A stretch of 64,000 nt of DNA, taken from NCBI RefSeq assembly GCF_020687825.1, contig NZ_JAJEWP010000003.1:62001-126000 (forward strand), read 5' to 3'. Numbering within the stretch: the first letter of the stretch is position 1; the number at the start of each line of letters is the position of its first letter. This document shows, one piece after another, positions 1 to 8,785 of the stretch. A program made the position numbers and the translations under genes. The notes beneath the pieces were generated by a model. The model was not told where the DNA came from and made no database searches. It saw only the letters and a list, made by a program, of their open reading frames with translations. This DNA is from Fluctibacter halophilus (GTDB lineage Bacteria; Pseudomonadota; Gammaproteobacteria; Enterobacterales; Alteromonadaceae).

Positions 1-528
<528 letters not shown>

Positions 529-614
529 TTAAGTCACTGACGTGCAGTGGTTCCATTGCACGTCAGTCTTAACACGGTATTGGCTTTTCGCGAATAACCC
601 AGGTAGGAGGTTCA

Positions 615-1031
615 ATGGCAGCAATGACAGTACATCTGGATGTGGTAAGCGCCGAAGAAAAATTGTTTTCCGGTCGCGTTGAAACGATTCAGGTGACAGG
701 TAGCGAAGGTGAACTGGGTATTTATCCCGGCCACGCCCCTTTGATTACCGCCCTGAAGCCTGGCATGGTACGTCTGGTTAAGCAGCATGGTCACGAGGAG
801 ATGATTTACATCGCCGGTGGTATGTTGGAAGTACAACCTGGCTCCGTTACCGTATTGGCAGACACCGCTGTTCGTGCCGAAGATTTGGACGAACAAGCCG
901 CTCTAGACGCGAAGACTCGCGCCGAAGAGCACATTGCCAACCCAGGTACTGATTTCGATTATGCAGAGGCTGCATCTCAACTGGCAGAAGCAATTGCCCA
1001 GTTGCGATTGATCCAGAAAATGCGTAAATAA
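615..1031 (+). CDS. atpC: F1Fo ATP synthase subunit epsilon
   Basis: This 138-residue protein is the epsilon subunit of the F1 central stalk; it couples rotation and inhibits ATP hydrolysis. The N-terminal beta-sandwich shows the typical [33 protein letters not shown] pattern (about residues 10-42), and a C-terminal helical pair ends in [13 protein letters not shown]. An AGGAGG ribosome site at 605-610 precedes the ATG at 615. It is the last gene of the atp operon and is followed directly by an intrinsic terminator. Length and sequence are normal for the family. Confidence 0.98.
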   Translation: MAAMTVHLDVVSAEEKLFSGRVETIQVTGSEGELGIYPGHAPLITALKPGMVRLVKQHGHEEMIYIAGGMLEVQPGSVTVLADTAVRAEDLDEQAALDAKTRAEEHIANPGTDFDYAEAASQLAEAIAQLRLIQKMRK

Positions 1032-1054
1032 TTGAAATACATATGTTTCATGTG

Positions 1055-1080
1055 AAACCCGGCTTTACGCCGGGTTTTTT
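1055..1080 (+). terminator. Intrinsic terminator of the atp operon
   Basis: A perfect 9-bp stem (1055-1063 with 1069-1077) closes a 5-base loop and runs into a T tract. It lies 23 bases after the atpC stop and is the expected end of the ATP synthase transcript. Confidence 0.93.
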
Positions 1081-1098
1081 ATTGCCTGCTTCGCAATC

Positions 1099-1689
1099 TC
1101 AGCATTGGTGGGACGGAGGTTGCCGGTGATGTTGTTGCAACTGGTCAAATACGTTGTACAGGCCATCAGCACTCATTCCCCATCCTGCAGTAAGGGTATA
1201 GGCGACTGCCTCAAGGGTTGATAATCCATTGGGCTGCCGTGTGTGACGGATACGATAGCTGCTGTCAGGTGGATTGGCGAAATGCCAACTGGGCAATGCG
1301 TGCAACCATGGATTGAGTTGCCAGAGTTTATACGCTTTTCGCCAGGTCGCATCCAACACGACGACATCTGTCACCGACCGTCGCTGGGCAGTGGGTACTT
1401 GTTCCAATGCAACACTGTCGGCATTTGGATAGAGCACAACAACATGGCGGTCAGGTCGGTCACTAATCTGTTTTAGGACGTCGAAATCGTCCTCGGTTTC
1501 GCCTCTCAGGCATTGGCTGTTTGACATACACAGCGAAACCAGGCGCGCGGTATTTTTGGCGTGTTTTGTTTCTGTGGGGTGCTGCAATATCCACCAGTGA
1601 ACGGGAGATGCTATCTCACAGAGGTAACTGCATAGGCAGGTACTGAGGGGATATTCGCAGTGGGGGCAATAAGCACGCTTGTTCATCAT
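1099..1689 (-). CDS. tapT: DTW-domain tRNA-uridine aminocarboxypropyltransferase (TapT/YfiP family)
   Basis: This 196-residue protein belongs to the DTW family. Its E. coli member TapT (YfiP) uses S-adenosylmethionine to place the 3-amino-3-carboxypropyl group on U47 of tRNAs. The N-terminus has the family's cysteine cluster (CPHCEYPLSTCLC, residues 8-20). The signature appears as LDATWRKAYK around residues 112-121, followed by the SYRIRHTRQPNGLSTLEAVA block. The gene runs convergently to atpC, with no shared operon. The family assignment is sure; the exact target base is inferred from the E. coli homologue. Confidence 0.88.
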   Translation of the reverse strand: MMNKRAYCPHCEYPLSTCLCSYLCEIASPVHWWILQHPTETKHAKNTARLVSLCMSNSQCLRGETEDDFDVLKQISDRPDRHVVVLYPNADSVALEQVPTAQRRSVTDVVVLDATWRKAYKLWQLNPWLHALPSWHFANPPDSSYRIRHTRQPNGLSTLEAVAYTLTAGWGMSADGLYNVFDQLQQHHRQPPSHQC

Positions 1690-1818
1690 CAGGATACTAG
1701 CACGTGTTTGCCGCAGACAGAGAAAAACACTCGCCGATTAACACTGAAAACTGGTAGTCTTTGGCGATAACTTTTGCGCACAAGGGCCTGAGCACAGGCC
1801 GTGAGAAAGGGACTGTTC

Positions 1819-3777
1819 ATGCACACCAGACCGGTTGACGTATTACCACCTGACTACGATCCCCATCGACATCAGCGCGATGAACAAACACGCATTCGCA
1901 AACAACGCTGGCTGGTGTTCAGTGCGGTGACTATTTTGGTTGCTTTGATAGGACTGGCACTGGTGTGGATGCGCCCTGCTGTGTATCAGAGCCAGGCCCG
2001 CTTGTATTTTGATTATCCAAGCGGTACCGACACGAGTGTGCAGGACGTGGCGCAACAGCAACTCAGCCTGCACCGACAACGTCTACTGGCCGCCGACATT
2101 TTAACCCAGGTGGTTGAGCAACAGGGGAATTCACTCGACATTGCATCGTTGCGGCAGATGCTGTCAGTGTCGCTGGATGTTGATGCAAGAGTGTTGCTGT
2201 TACGCGCGACGGGCAGTCGTTCCGGGGAACTTGCTTCGATCGTACAAACCTGGATTGATGTGTTTCGCTCTGCTGACCAGTTGCAGCTGGACAGCGACAC
2301 CCAACGGGAAATCCGTCGTATTGATGACCAGCTGGAGCAACTTGAGCAACGTCTGAGTGACGCCAGAGGGCTGATGCAGGCGTTTGGCCAGCAACACAAT
2401 ATCGTTTCTCTGGAGCGTACCGAGAATCGTGCCCTGAATACGGTTACCGGTATCAGCAAAGCCCTCGATCAGGCCCGTGCTGAGTATGCTCAGTTCAAGG
2501 GGTTATTGGAAAGTGTCCGCCAGGGTATCGCACAGGGACAGACCATTGTACGACCGGCTGATGAGGCCCGCCTGAGTAATTTGAGCGATCAAATCGAAGT
2601 GCTTGAACAAGAGCTGTCAGACTTGTCTGAGCGTTTTACCGATGAATACATGGCTCTTGACCCGGACATTGTGGCTAAACAGCGTTCGTTACAACAGTTG
2701 AAGAATTACAAAGAAGAGCAACGGCAACTGAGTCAACAGCAATATCTGTTAGAGCTGGAGCGGCAAGTGACCGCAGCAGATGCTAAACGGCAACGACTCA
2801 GCGATGAGCTAAACCTGCTCAATAAGGACGCTGCGGCGTTTTCTGATATTTTGGCTGAGTACCAGCAGCGTGCCGAGCTGGTGGACCAACTGCAAGTGTC
2901 TCGGGATCAACTGCGCAATCAACGCCTTTCCCTTGAAGTTATTTTGCCCGATGTCCCGCAGATCGATGTGTTGGAGGCGCCCCAAATAGCAGATACACCC
3001 ATTGCGCCTGATTATTGGTTGGATTCATTGTGGGTGGTTGTGGGCGCTCTTTCGTGTGGTTTCATCAGCTTGTTACTGCATTGGTTGGTGATGGGCAGCG
3101 GTCGACCGGTGAGCAGTGGTGCTACCCACTACACGGTGGTCAATCCGCAACAGGGCCCGTCAGCATTGTCACTGTCTGGTGGTGAAGCTGATCCGCGTTT
3201 GTTGGCGGATGGAGGGGCCCCACTTAGCTTGCCTCAGGCGGGTACTGGAGTGGTGCCGACGCCACTGAGTCAGACCGCTGTGCAACAACTGTATGACGGC
3301 GGCAATGATCGTTCAAAATGCATCGTGGGATTGCTCATGTGCGGCGCCTCGGTGGATGATTTGCTGGGTATTACCGTTGAGCAACTCGATTCAGAGCACA
3401 ACAGGGTGCCATTGACGGATGGCCGTCAGCTTGAATTGCCTGCGCCGCTGATGTCTGTATTGAAGGCATTGACAGGTGCTGTAACGGCCGGCAGTGGGAG
3501 TATCTGGCCGGTGCATTATAATCCGGAGGCTGTTGATCAACTATTGATTAACCTGGCTCATGACCATGGCATTGAACAGGCGGACAGCCTCACTGCACAG
3601 CGGTTGCGATTGACCTATCTGGCGTCCCTGATGGAGAAGGGTTGTCGACTCTCTGATCTTGAACTGATCGCCGGCGCGATCTCAGCGCCGTTACTGGCGG
3701 TGTGCCGAGAACAATCGAGACCAGCGCAAGCCCTGGATTGGCAACAGATTGACCCGATATACCCACTAAAATGGTAA
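1819..3777 (+). CDS. Wzz/GumC-like membrane protein with a degenerate tyrosine-recombinase-like C-terminal domain
   Basis: This is a 652-residue inner-membrane protein. Residues about 31-53 form one membrane helix, followed by a Wzz-type periplasmic region (AVYQSQARLYFDYPSG) and long coiled coil (about 164-362, Gln/Leu/Glu-rich). A second membrane helix lies near 400-424, preceded by a Pro-rich VLEAPQIADTPIAPDYW linker, as in polysaccharide chain-length regulators of the GumC type. Instead of a kinase, the cytoplasmic tail (about 480-652) resembles a phage-integrase catalytic fold with its active-site residues lost. I chose ATG 1819 because AAAGGGA lies 7 bases upstream; GTG 1801 in the same frame has a poorer site. 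No polysaccharide genes surround it. The stop overlaps the next start by 7 bases. The Wzz part is confident, the tail is inferred from pattern. Confidence 0.8.
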   Translation: MHTRPVDVLPPDYDPHRHQRDEQTRIRKQRWLVFSAVTILVALIGLALVWMRPAVYQSQARLYFDYPSGTDTSVQDVAQQQLSLHRQRLLAADILTQVVEQQGNSLDIASLRQMLSVSLDVDARVLLLRATGSRSGELASIVQTWIDVFRSADQLQLDSDTQREIRRIDDQLEQLEQRLSDARGLMQAFGQQHNIVSLERTENRALNTVTGISKALDQARAEYAQFKGLLESVRQGIAQGQTIVRPADEARLSNLSDQIEVLEQELSDLSERFTDEYMALDPDIVAKQRSLQQLKNYKEEQRQLSQQQYLLELERQVTAADAKRQRLSDELNLLNKDAAAFSDILAEYQQRAELVDQLQVSRDQLRNQRLSLEVILPDVPQIDVLEAPQIADTPIAPDYWLDSLWVVVGALSCGFISLLLHWLVMGSGRPVSSGATHYTVVNPQQGPSALSLSGGEADPRLLADGGAPLSLPQAGTGVVPTPLSQTAVQQLYDGGNDRSKCIVGLLMCGASVDDLLGITVEQLDSEHNRVPLTDGRQLELPAPLMSVLKALTGAVTAGSGSIWPVHYNPEAVDQLLINLAHDHGIEQADSLTAQRLRLTYLASLMEKGCRLSDLELIAGAISAPLLAVCREQSRPAQALDWQQIDPIYPLKW

Positions 3778-4112
3778 GTGCTAACTATCAGCGAATCTGG
3801 CACACTGTAATGGCTGTGCCACCTGGTCGGGTAGCAACCTATGGCCAGATCGCCGACCTTGCCGGATTGCCCGGCCGTGCCCGCTTGGTGGGTAAAGCGC
3901 TGGGACATGCACCAGAGCACTTAAAGGTACCCTGGTTCAGGGTGTTGCGCAGTGACGGCAAAATCGCCTTTCCACCAGGCTCAGATACCGCCTGTCAACA
4001 AATCGGGTTACTGCAGGAAGAGGATGTTGCGGTGTTAAATCATCGGGTGCGACTAAAACAGGTGCAGTGGCAACCGGATCTGGCGACACTGCTGCAGGGC
4101 CTGCCATATTGA
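3771..4112 (+). CDS. Alkyltransferase-like (ATL) DNA-binding protein, MGMT family
   Basis: This 113-residue protein has the DNA-binding half of O6-alkylguanine-DNA alkyltransferase (RIWHTVMAVPPGRVATYGQIADLAG). The methyl-accepting Pro-Cys-His-Arg motif is replaced by Pro-Trp-Phe-Arg (residues 54-57). ATL proteins (YbaZ, S. pombe Atl1) have Trp or Ala instead of Cys; they bind O6-alkylguanine without repairing it and hand the lesion to nucleotide excision repair. Tyr24 and Arg38 match the nucleotide-flipping residues. The ATG lies inside the last codons of the upstream membrane-protein gene (7-base overlap), which implies translational coupling. The His to Phe change in the motif is less usual. 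Confidence 0.88.
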   Translation: MVSANYQRIWHTVMAVPPGRVATYGQIADLAGLPGRARLVGKALGHAPEHLKVPWFRVLRSDGKIAFPPGSDTACQQIGLLQEEDVAVLNHRVRLKQVQWQPDLATLLQGLPY

Positions 4113-4194
4113 CCCTTTGTTACAATTGTAGCGCTGGTGCTTGCCCCATCAGAACGATTAATATATTTTGATGAAATCCGGACAATAAGGTTAG

Positions 4195-5406
4195 TTGCCG
4201 TTGGACTCCCTTAAAACGATCAGTATTGAAGAATTGCAGCCTGGCATGTACGTGCAACGTATCGTTGAACAGCGCGGCAATTTAAAGATCAAAAGCAAGG
4301 GAAAGGTCACTTCTCGTGCCATTGTCGAGCAGCTTAAAAAGCAAGGCATCAAACAGCTGGTTATTGACCCCAGCAAGGCTTTTATTCCTTTTGGTGAAGA
4401 ACCCCCCGAGCCAGCAATAGAACCCGAATCTGCGCCGGTGCCAGCGATGGTGGAAAAGACCGAAGAGTTGCAGTTTGACGATGAAGTCAAACGGGCCAAA
4501 GGCTTGCACGATAAAGGTAAAGGGGTGCAGAAGCGCCTGCTTGACTCCGTTGCCCGTGGCCTTCCCATCGACATTTCCATTCCACAGGAATTCACTGAAC
4601 AGCTGGTTGGTTCTATCGATCGCAATCCCAATGCGCTGATGTGCCTGACCAAGATCCGTGAAAAAGACTCCTACCTGTTGGAGCATTCACTGAATGTGGC
4701 CATTTTGTTGGCCAACTTTGCAAAACACCTGGGATTACCCGAACACGAAGTACAGGAGTTAGCCCTGTCTGGGTTTATTCACGACATCGGTAAAATCAAG
4801 ATCCCCGACGAAATCCTGCATAAACCAGGACGCCTGACTGATCAGGAGATGGTGATCATGCGCGACCATGTCTATTACGGCATTCGCACGTTGGAAGAAA
4901 TGAACATGCCCGACAGGATCATCCGTACCATGGCAGAGCATCATGAACGGCTGGACGGTTATGGTTATCCCGACGGCGCAAGGGGAGATGAAATCAGCTA
5001 CTTTGGCCGCATGATAGCGATTGTAGATACCTACGATGCCATCACCGCCGATCGTTGCTACAAACCTGGAATGCCCTCTCAGAAGGCGTTAAAAATCCTG
5101 CTTGAAGATGCGCCGGCAAAGTACGATAAGGTGTTGGTAGAACGCTTTATTAAATGTGTGGGGATTTATCCGGTGGGTAGTTTGGTGAAACTGAACAGTG
5201 AACACGTTGCGATGGTTGTCGAGCAACGTGAGGAACGGCCGCTGAAACCGGTGGTGAAGTTATTTTACAGTACCCGCGGTGGCCATTACGTGGCGCCCAA
5301 AAACATCGACCTGGCGGCCAGCCAGTACAAAATTGAAAAAGCCGTTAAACCGAGCGATTTCGGTATCGATTTCAACCGGTTCTTCAACGAGAAAATCGCT
5401 ATCTAG
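4195..5406 (+). CDS. HD-GYP domain cyclic-di-GMP phosphodiesterase with DUF3391 N-terminus
   Basis: This protein of about 403 residues has an N-terminal DUF3391 domain (ISIEELQPGMYV, about 8-130) and a C-terminal HD-GYP domain. The metal-binding residues are visible: His in EHSLNVA (about 164), the HD pair in FIHDIGKIKIPDEIL (about 195), and HHERLDGYGYPDG with the GYP signature (about 249-259). The family degrades cyclic di-GMP and so controls motility versus biofilm growth. The start is a TTG: AAGG at 4187-4190 lies only 4 bases before TTG 4195 and 10 bases before TTG 4201, so the true start may be 4201. No ATG is available nearby in frame. The neighbours do not suggest a specific pathway. 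Confidence 0.9.
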   Translation: MPLDSLKTISIEELQPGMYVQRIVEQRGNLKIKSKGKVTSRAIVEQLKKQGIKQLVIDPSKAFIPFGEEPPEPAIEPESAPVPAMVEKTEELQFDDEVKRAKGLHDKGKGVQKRLLDSVARGLPIDISIPQEFTEQLVGSIDRNPNALMCLTKIREKDSYLLEHSLNVAILLANFAKHLGLPEHEVQELALSGFIHDIGKIKIPDEILHKPGRLTDQEMVIMRDHVYYGIRTLEEMNMPDRIIRTMAEHHERLDGYGYPDGARGDEISYFGRMIAIVDTYDAITADRCYKPGMPSQKALKILLEDAPAKYDKVLVERFIKCVGIYPVGSLVKLNSEHVAMVVEQREERPLKPVVKLFYSTRGGHYVAPKNIDLAASQYKIEKAVKPSDFGIDFNRFFNEKIAI

Positions 5407-5421
5407 CGGTTACTCTCTGTG

Positions 5422-5598
5422 CTATTGCTCGGCCAGTTTCATCACTGAACGCATCTGTTCGGTGGTCACATCTGATGGGCACAATCCTTTTTCCACCAAC
5501 GTATTACGCACGGTTTCCGGATTTTGTTCGAGCACGGTATCGTGACGTTTCAGATAGCGGGCCAGATTGTGTTGGAGCTTACGTGTCAAACAAGACAT
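5422..5598 (-). CDS. Small hypothetical protein, 58 residues
   Basis: A short minus-strand frame begins MSCLTRKLQHNLARYL and ends MRSVMKLAEQ. It is basic in the first half, predicted helical, with two cysteines (C3 and C38), and has no signal peptide or membrane helix. A GTAGGTAG stretch 5-12 bases upstream of the ATG can serve as ribosome site. Codon use resembles the neighbouring genes, with wobble-position G/C typical of the window. It is convergent with the HD-GYP gene, whose stop is 16 bases from its own. I do not recognise a family; the call rests on start, ribosome site and coding feel. Confidence 0.55.
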   Translation of the reverse strand: MSCLTRKLQHNLARYLKRHDTVLEQNPETVRNTLVEKGLCPSDVTTEQMRSVMKLAEQ

Positions 5599-5824
5599 AA
5601 CTTCTACCTACTGCTTAACGACTGAAAAGTGCCTTCGCCTAACTTTGTTAACGGCATTGTGTCAGATCTGCTCAAGATGAATTGTTCATAAAATGAGCAT
5701 ATTGACGCTTGCAAACGAATAAGCAATAACCGGCCCAAGTGTTAAAAGTGCAATATTATCAATAAGATAGAATTCGATCGCAAAGCGAGCTGGGCTTGGG
5801 TGTTAAAAGGGCTGACAAGACAAC

Positions 5825-5851
5825 AAAAAAAACCGGTGCAGGTGCACCGGT
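5825..5851 (-). terminator. Intrinsic terminator, minus strand
   Basis: The minus strand shows a perfect 8-bp stem (5843-5850 with 5833-5840, 2-base centre) followed by eight T residues (5832-5825). No annotated minus-strand gene ends here; it therefore marks the end of an unannotated transcript. Confidence 0.85.
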
Positions 5852-6010
5852 ACAACAAGGGAAGAAATGACTCATGCTGGAATCTATGATTCAAACAAGA
5901 TGCACTTGAGCAAGCCATGCCGGAAATCCACACAAACCGGACATGGCGTCAAATACAGATCCAGTGTAGGGCATCCCAGCGGTAAGGAATATTGTCCGTT
6001 AGTCTAATTT
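5825..6010 (-). ncRNA. Candidate structured small RNA ending in an intrinsic terminator
   Basis: Read on the minus strand, three stem-loops follow one another. The first is a 10-bp stem with one bulge (5938-5947 region with 5914-5923) around a 13-base loop that contains GUGUGGAUU. The second is GAAUC-AUA-GAUUC (5880-5892). The third is a terminator stem. Four GGA triplets occur in the first 100 bases. The yicC terminator just upstream isolates this unit, so it would need its own promoter; TGTACA and CAATAT 17 bases apart near 5990-6020 are a weak candidate. The 5' end is a guess. No protein frame explains it. Confidence 0.4.
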
Positions 6011-6032
6011 TTGTACAGAATGGGCTGGTAAT

Positions 6033-6057
6033 AAAAAGCCCGCTTTTGCGGGCTTTA
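6033..6057 (-). terminator. Intrinsic terminator of yicC
   Basis: The stem AAAGCCCGC/GCGGGCTTT with a 4-base loop lies 29 bases after the yicC stop and is followed on the minus strand by TTTTTAT. The symmetrical A and T flanks could also stop transcription from the other side. Confidence 0.9.
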
Positions 6058-6085
6058 CCTATTCAAAAAGTCGCGTAGTTGAACA

Positions 6086-6949
6086 TTACTCAATGTTCTG
6101 GATCTGCTCGCGCATTTGCTCTATCAGTACTTTGAGTTCTACCGCTGACTGGGTGATGTCGGTGTGAATCGACTTGGATCCCAGGGTGTTCGATTCGCGG
6201 TTAAATTCCTGCATCATGAAATCCAGTCGTCGGCCTACCGCACCACCCTTGTTAAGGATGCTACGGGTTTCACCAATGTGGGAGACCAGCCGGTCGAGCT
6301 CTTCGGCGACATCGACTTTCTGGGCCAACAGGATCATTTCCTGCTCGATACGGCCTTCATCGAGCTCCAGTTTGGCTTCTTCAAAACGGCTCAGAATTTT
6401 GTCTTTTTGCCAGGCCAGGATTTCCGGCATACGCTGTTTGACCTTGTCCACCTCAACCTCAATGCCGTCCAGGCGCTGCTCTATTAAGGCTTTGAGGTTT
6501 TTACCTTCATTGCCGCGGGCGTCGATAAAATCGTTCAGGGTGGCGTCGAAGCTTTCCAGCATGGCGGCCTGCATGGTGTCTGAGTCGGTTTCTTCGGCGG
6601 CGATAACGCCGGGCCAACGCAGGATATCAACCGGATTGACGCCGGTGGATTGGCCATGAGATTGTACCCAGTCGGCGGCGTGCAGCAGTTGCTTGGCCAG
6701 CTCTTCGTTCAGGTGCAGGGTACCCGTTGCCCCTTCATTGGGGGTAAACCGCAGCGCGCATTCAACCTTGCCGCGCTGGAGCTTCTTGCGGAACTTGTCG
6801 CGCAACACCGGCTCCAGTGCACGGAATTGCTCCGGTAAACGGAAGTAAGTTTCCAGAAAACGTTGGTTGACGGAGCGAATTTCCCACACCACGGTGCCCC
6901 ACTCGGCTTTGTGTTCACGACGGGCAAAGGCCGTCATACTGTAGATCAT
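6086..6949 (-). CDS. yicC: YicC family endoribonuclease
   Basis: This 287-residue protein begins MIYSMTAFARREHKAEWGTV and ends in the DUF1732 helical domain (KGGAVGRRLDFMMQEFNRESNTLGSKS, about 235-262), the two-part YicC architecture. The E. coli and B. subtilis (YloC) members are manganese-dependent endoribonucleases implicated in small-RNA decay. An AAGGA site precedes the ATG at 6949. It is divergent from rph, as in many gammaproteobacteria. The family is certain; its RNA targets here are unknown. Confidence 0.95.
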   Translation of the reverse strand: MIYSMTAFARREHKAEWGTVVWEIRSVNQRFLETYFRLPEQFRALEPVLRDKFRKKLQRGKVECALRFTPNEGATGTLHLNEELAKQLLHAADWVQSHGQSTGVNPVDILRWPGVIAAEETDSDTMQAAMLESFDATLNDFIDARGNEGKNLKALIEQRLDGIEVEVDKVKQRMPEILAWQKDKILSRFEEAKLELDEGRIEQEMILLAQKVDVAEELDRLVSHIGETRSILNKGGAVGRRLDFMMQEFNRESNTLGSKSIHTDITQSAVELKVLIEQMREQIQNIE

Positions 6950-7145
6950 GCACTGTCCTTGGTTGATGCCAAACTCTGGGTTTGGCGCTGATAAGCGTTA
7001 TGGCTGTATGGTAACGCAAATCAGTCGGCGTTAAACCCGATTTTTGGCAAACGGCCATGCTGTTTTGGCCCGAATCGCCCGATGGCATTCCACCCAAAGG
7101 TGACAATGCGGTATACTCCTGCGCCAAAGAGATAAGGAGTCAGCC
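6950..7145. promoter_or_regulatory. Divergent yicC / rph promoter region
   Basis: This 196-bp intergenic region must carry both divergent promoters. On the plus strand TATACT at 7112-7117 is a good -10 candidate for rph, but the matching -35 is poor (TTCCAC near 7088). No operator dyad stands out. Confidence 0.35.
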
Positions 7146-7859
7146 ATGCGTCCAAGCGGAAGAACCGTCAGTCAGATCCGTCCCGTTACCATTACCCGTA
7201 ATTTCACCTGTCATGCCGAGGGGTCGGTACTCATTGAGTTCGGCAACACCAAGGTATTGTGCAATGCTTCCGTTGAAGAAGGGGTGCCGCGCTTTATGAA
7301 AGGGCAAGGCAAAGGTTGGATCACCGCTGAGTACAGCATGCTGCCACGCGCAACCCACAGCCGCTCTGGTCGGGAAGCTGCACGCGGCAAGCAAGGTGGA
7401 CGTACGCTGGAAATCCAGCGCCTTATCGCCCGTTCATTGCGCGCCGCGGTGGATTTAAAAATGCTCGGTGAAAACACCATTACCCTGGATTGTGATGTTA
7501 TCCAGGCAGATGGCGGCACCCGTACCGCGAGTATCACTGGCGCCTGTGTGGCATTGGTCGACGCGCTGAACTGGATGCGCGCTAAGGGCATTCTGAAAAC
7601 CAACCCGATGAAGCACATGATTGCCGCATTGTCGGTGGGCGTTTACAAAGGCAATGCCGTCGCCGACCTGGAGTATGTCGAAGATGCCGATGCCGAAACG
7701 GACATGAATGTGGTCATGACAGACACCGGTAAGCTGATTGAAGTACAGGGTACCGCCGAAGGCGAACCGTTCAGCTTTGACGAAATGCAGGAAATGCTGG
7801 AACTGGCCAAACACGGTATTCGTGAACTGTTTGATGCCCAGAAAGCGGCACTGAACTAG
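7146..7859 (+). CDS. rph: Ribonuclease PH
   Basis: This 237-residue phosphate-dependent 3'-5' exoribonuclease trims tRNA 3' ends. It starts [14 protein letters not shown] and shows the family blocks [35 protein letters not shown] and [19 protein letters not shown]. The length equals the usual 238, with an intact C-terminus unlike the frameshifted K-12 gene. AAGGAG stands 6 bases before the ATG. The stop codon TAG is part of the pyrE ribosome site, so rph-pyrE-tusA read as one tight operon. Confidence 0.97.
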   Translation: MRPSGRTVSQIRPVTITRNFTCHAEGSVLIEFGNTKVLCNASVEEGVPRFMKGQGKGWITAEYSMLPRATHSRSGREAARGKQGGRTLEIQRLIARSLRAAVDLKMLGENTITLDCDVIQADGGTRTASITGACVALVDALNWMRAKGILKTNPMKHMIAALSVGVYKGNAVADLEYVEDADAETDMNVVMTDTGKLIEVQGTAEGEPFSFDEMQEMLELAKHGIRELFDAQKAALN

Positions 7860-7869
7860 GAGGTTGGCT

Positions 7870-8511
7870 GTGCAGGATTATCAACGCGCATTCATTGAGT
7901 TTGCCCTGTCCAAAGGGGTGCTGAAATTCGGTCAGTTTACCCTTAAGTCAGGCCGCACCAGTCCGTATTTTTTCAACGCCGGTTTGTTCAATACCGGTGC
8001 CGACCTGGCCAAGCTGGGTCAGTTTTACGCCCAGGCGTTGGTGGCCTCAGGTATCGATTACGATGTGTTGTTTGGCCCTGCGTACAAAGGGATCCCTATT
8101 GCCACCACCACGGCAGTTGCGCTGGCCGACAAACACGGCATCGATACACCGTATTGTTTTAACCGCAAGGAAGCCAAAGACCACGGTGAAGGTGGCAACC
8201 TGGTCGGTAGTCCCCTGCAAGGTCGCGTTATGCTGGTGGATGATGTGATCACCGCCGGTACCGCCATCCGTGAATCCATGACCCTGATTGAGGAAAACAA
8301 CGCCCAGCTCGCGGGTGTATTGATTGCCTTGGATCGTCAGGAGCGTGGCAAGGGCGAACTGTCAGCGATCCAGGAAGTCGAGCGCGACTTTAACACCCGT
8401 GTCGTCTCGATTGTGTGTCTGGCCGATTTGATTGAATACCTCGGTCAGCAGCCTGGCATGGACGAACACTTGGCGGCGATTACCCAGTATCGCAAGGATT
8501 ATGGGATCTGA
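7870..8511 (+). CDS. pyrE: Orotate phosphoribosyltransferase
   Basis: This 213-residue pyrimidine enzyme converts orotate and PRPP to OMP. It carries the PRPP-binding motif [13 protein letters not shown] (about residues 119-131) and the [17 protein letters not shown] and [14 protein letters not shown] segments. I start it at GTG 7870 (reading [13 protein letters not shown], as in E. coli PyrE) because AGGAGG at 7858-7863 is ideally spaced; TTG 7864 sits too close. No pyrE attenuator is visible between rph and pyrE: the gap is only 10 bases. Confidence 0.97.
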   Translation: MQDYQRAFIEFALSKGVLKFGQFTLKSGRTSPYFFNAGLFNTGADLAKLGQFYAQALVASGIDYDVLFGPAYKGIPIATTTAVALADKHGIDTPYCFNRKEAKDHGEGGNLVGSPLQGRVMLVDDVITAGTAIRESMTLIEENNAQLAGVLIALDRQERGKGELSAIQEVERDFNTRVVSIVCLADLIEYLGQQPGMDEHLAAITQYRKDYGI

Positions 8512-8515
8512 GTCG

Positions 8516-8785
8516 ATGACCGCGTCCTGTGAGGATTTTCAGGCCCTGTATGACAGTGCCGATGAGCACCTTGATGCCATCGGCCTGCGTTGTCCCGAGC
8601 CGGTCATGATGGTGCGTCTGGCGATCCGCAAGATGGCCAACGGACAAACCCTTGCCATCAGCGCGGATGATCATTCCACCACCCGTGATATCCCGAGTTT
8701 TTGCCGCTTTATGGACCACACACTGGTTGCTCAGTCTGTGCAACAGGCTCCCTACCAATACGTGATCCGCAAGGCTCACGACTGA
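8516..8785 (+). CDS. tusA: Sulfur carrier protein TusA
   Basis: This 89-residue protein carries a persulfide in the relay that thiolates tRNA wobble uridine (mnm5s2U). The signature [17 protein letters not shown] places the active Cys at position 26, and the [14 protein letters not shown] block is conserved. I chose ATG 8516, 4 bases after the pyrE stop; ATG 8501 lies in frame but has its SD only 2 bases away. It is cotranscribed with pyrE. Its last 10 bases overlap the 3' end of the convergent gene at 8776. Confidence 0.93.
   Translation: MTASCEDFQALYDSADEHLDAIGLRCPEPVMMVRLAIRKMANGQTLAISADDHSTTRDIPSFCRFMDHTLVAQSVQQAPYQYVIRKAHD

Larger units (their letters stand above)
5599..6085. other. Protein-gene-free stretch of about 490 bases
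   Basis: No convincing protein frame is present. The stretch holds the upstream region of the 58-residue gene, a minus-strand terminator at 5825-5851, a set of stem-loops at 5880-5947 and the yicC terminator at 6033-6057. A 63-codon minus frame at 5742-5933 runs through the terminator and has no ribosome site, so I do not call it. Confidence 0.6.

Noticed and set aside
5742-5933. Minus-strand frame of 63 codons
   Set aside because: It runs through a strong terminator hairpin and its T tract, has no ribosome site, and does not look like a protein.
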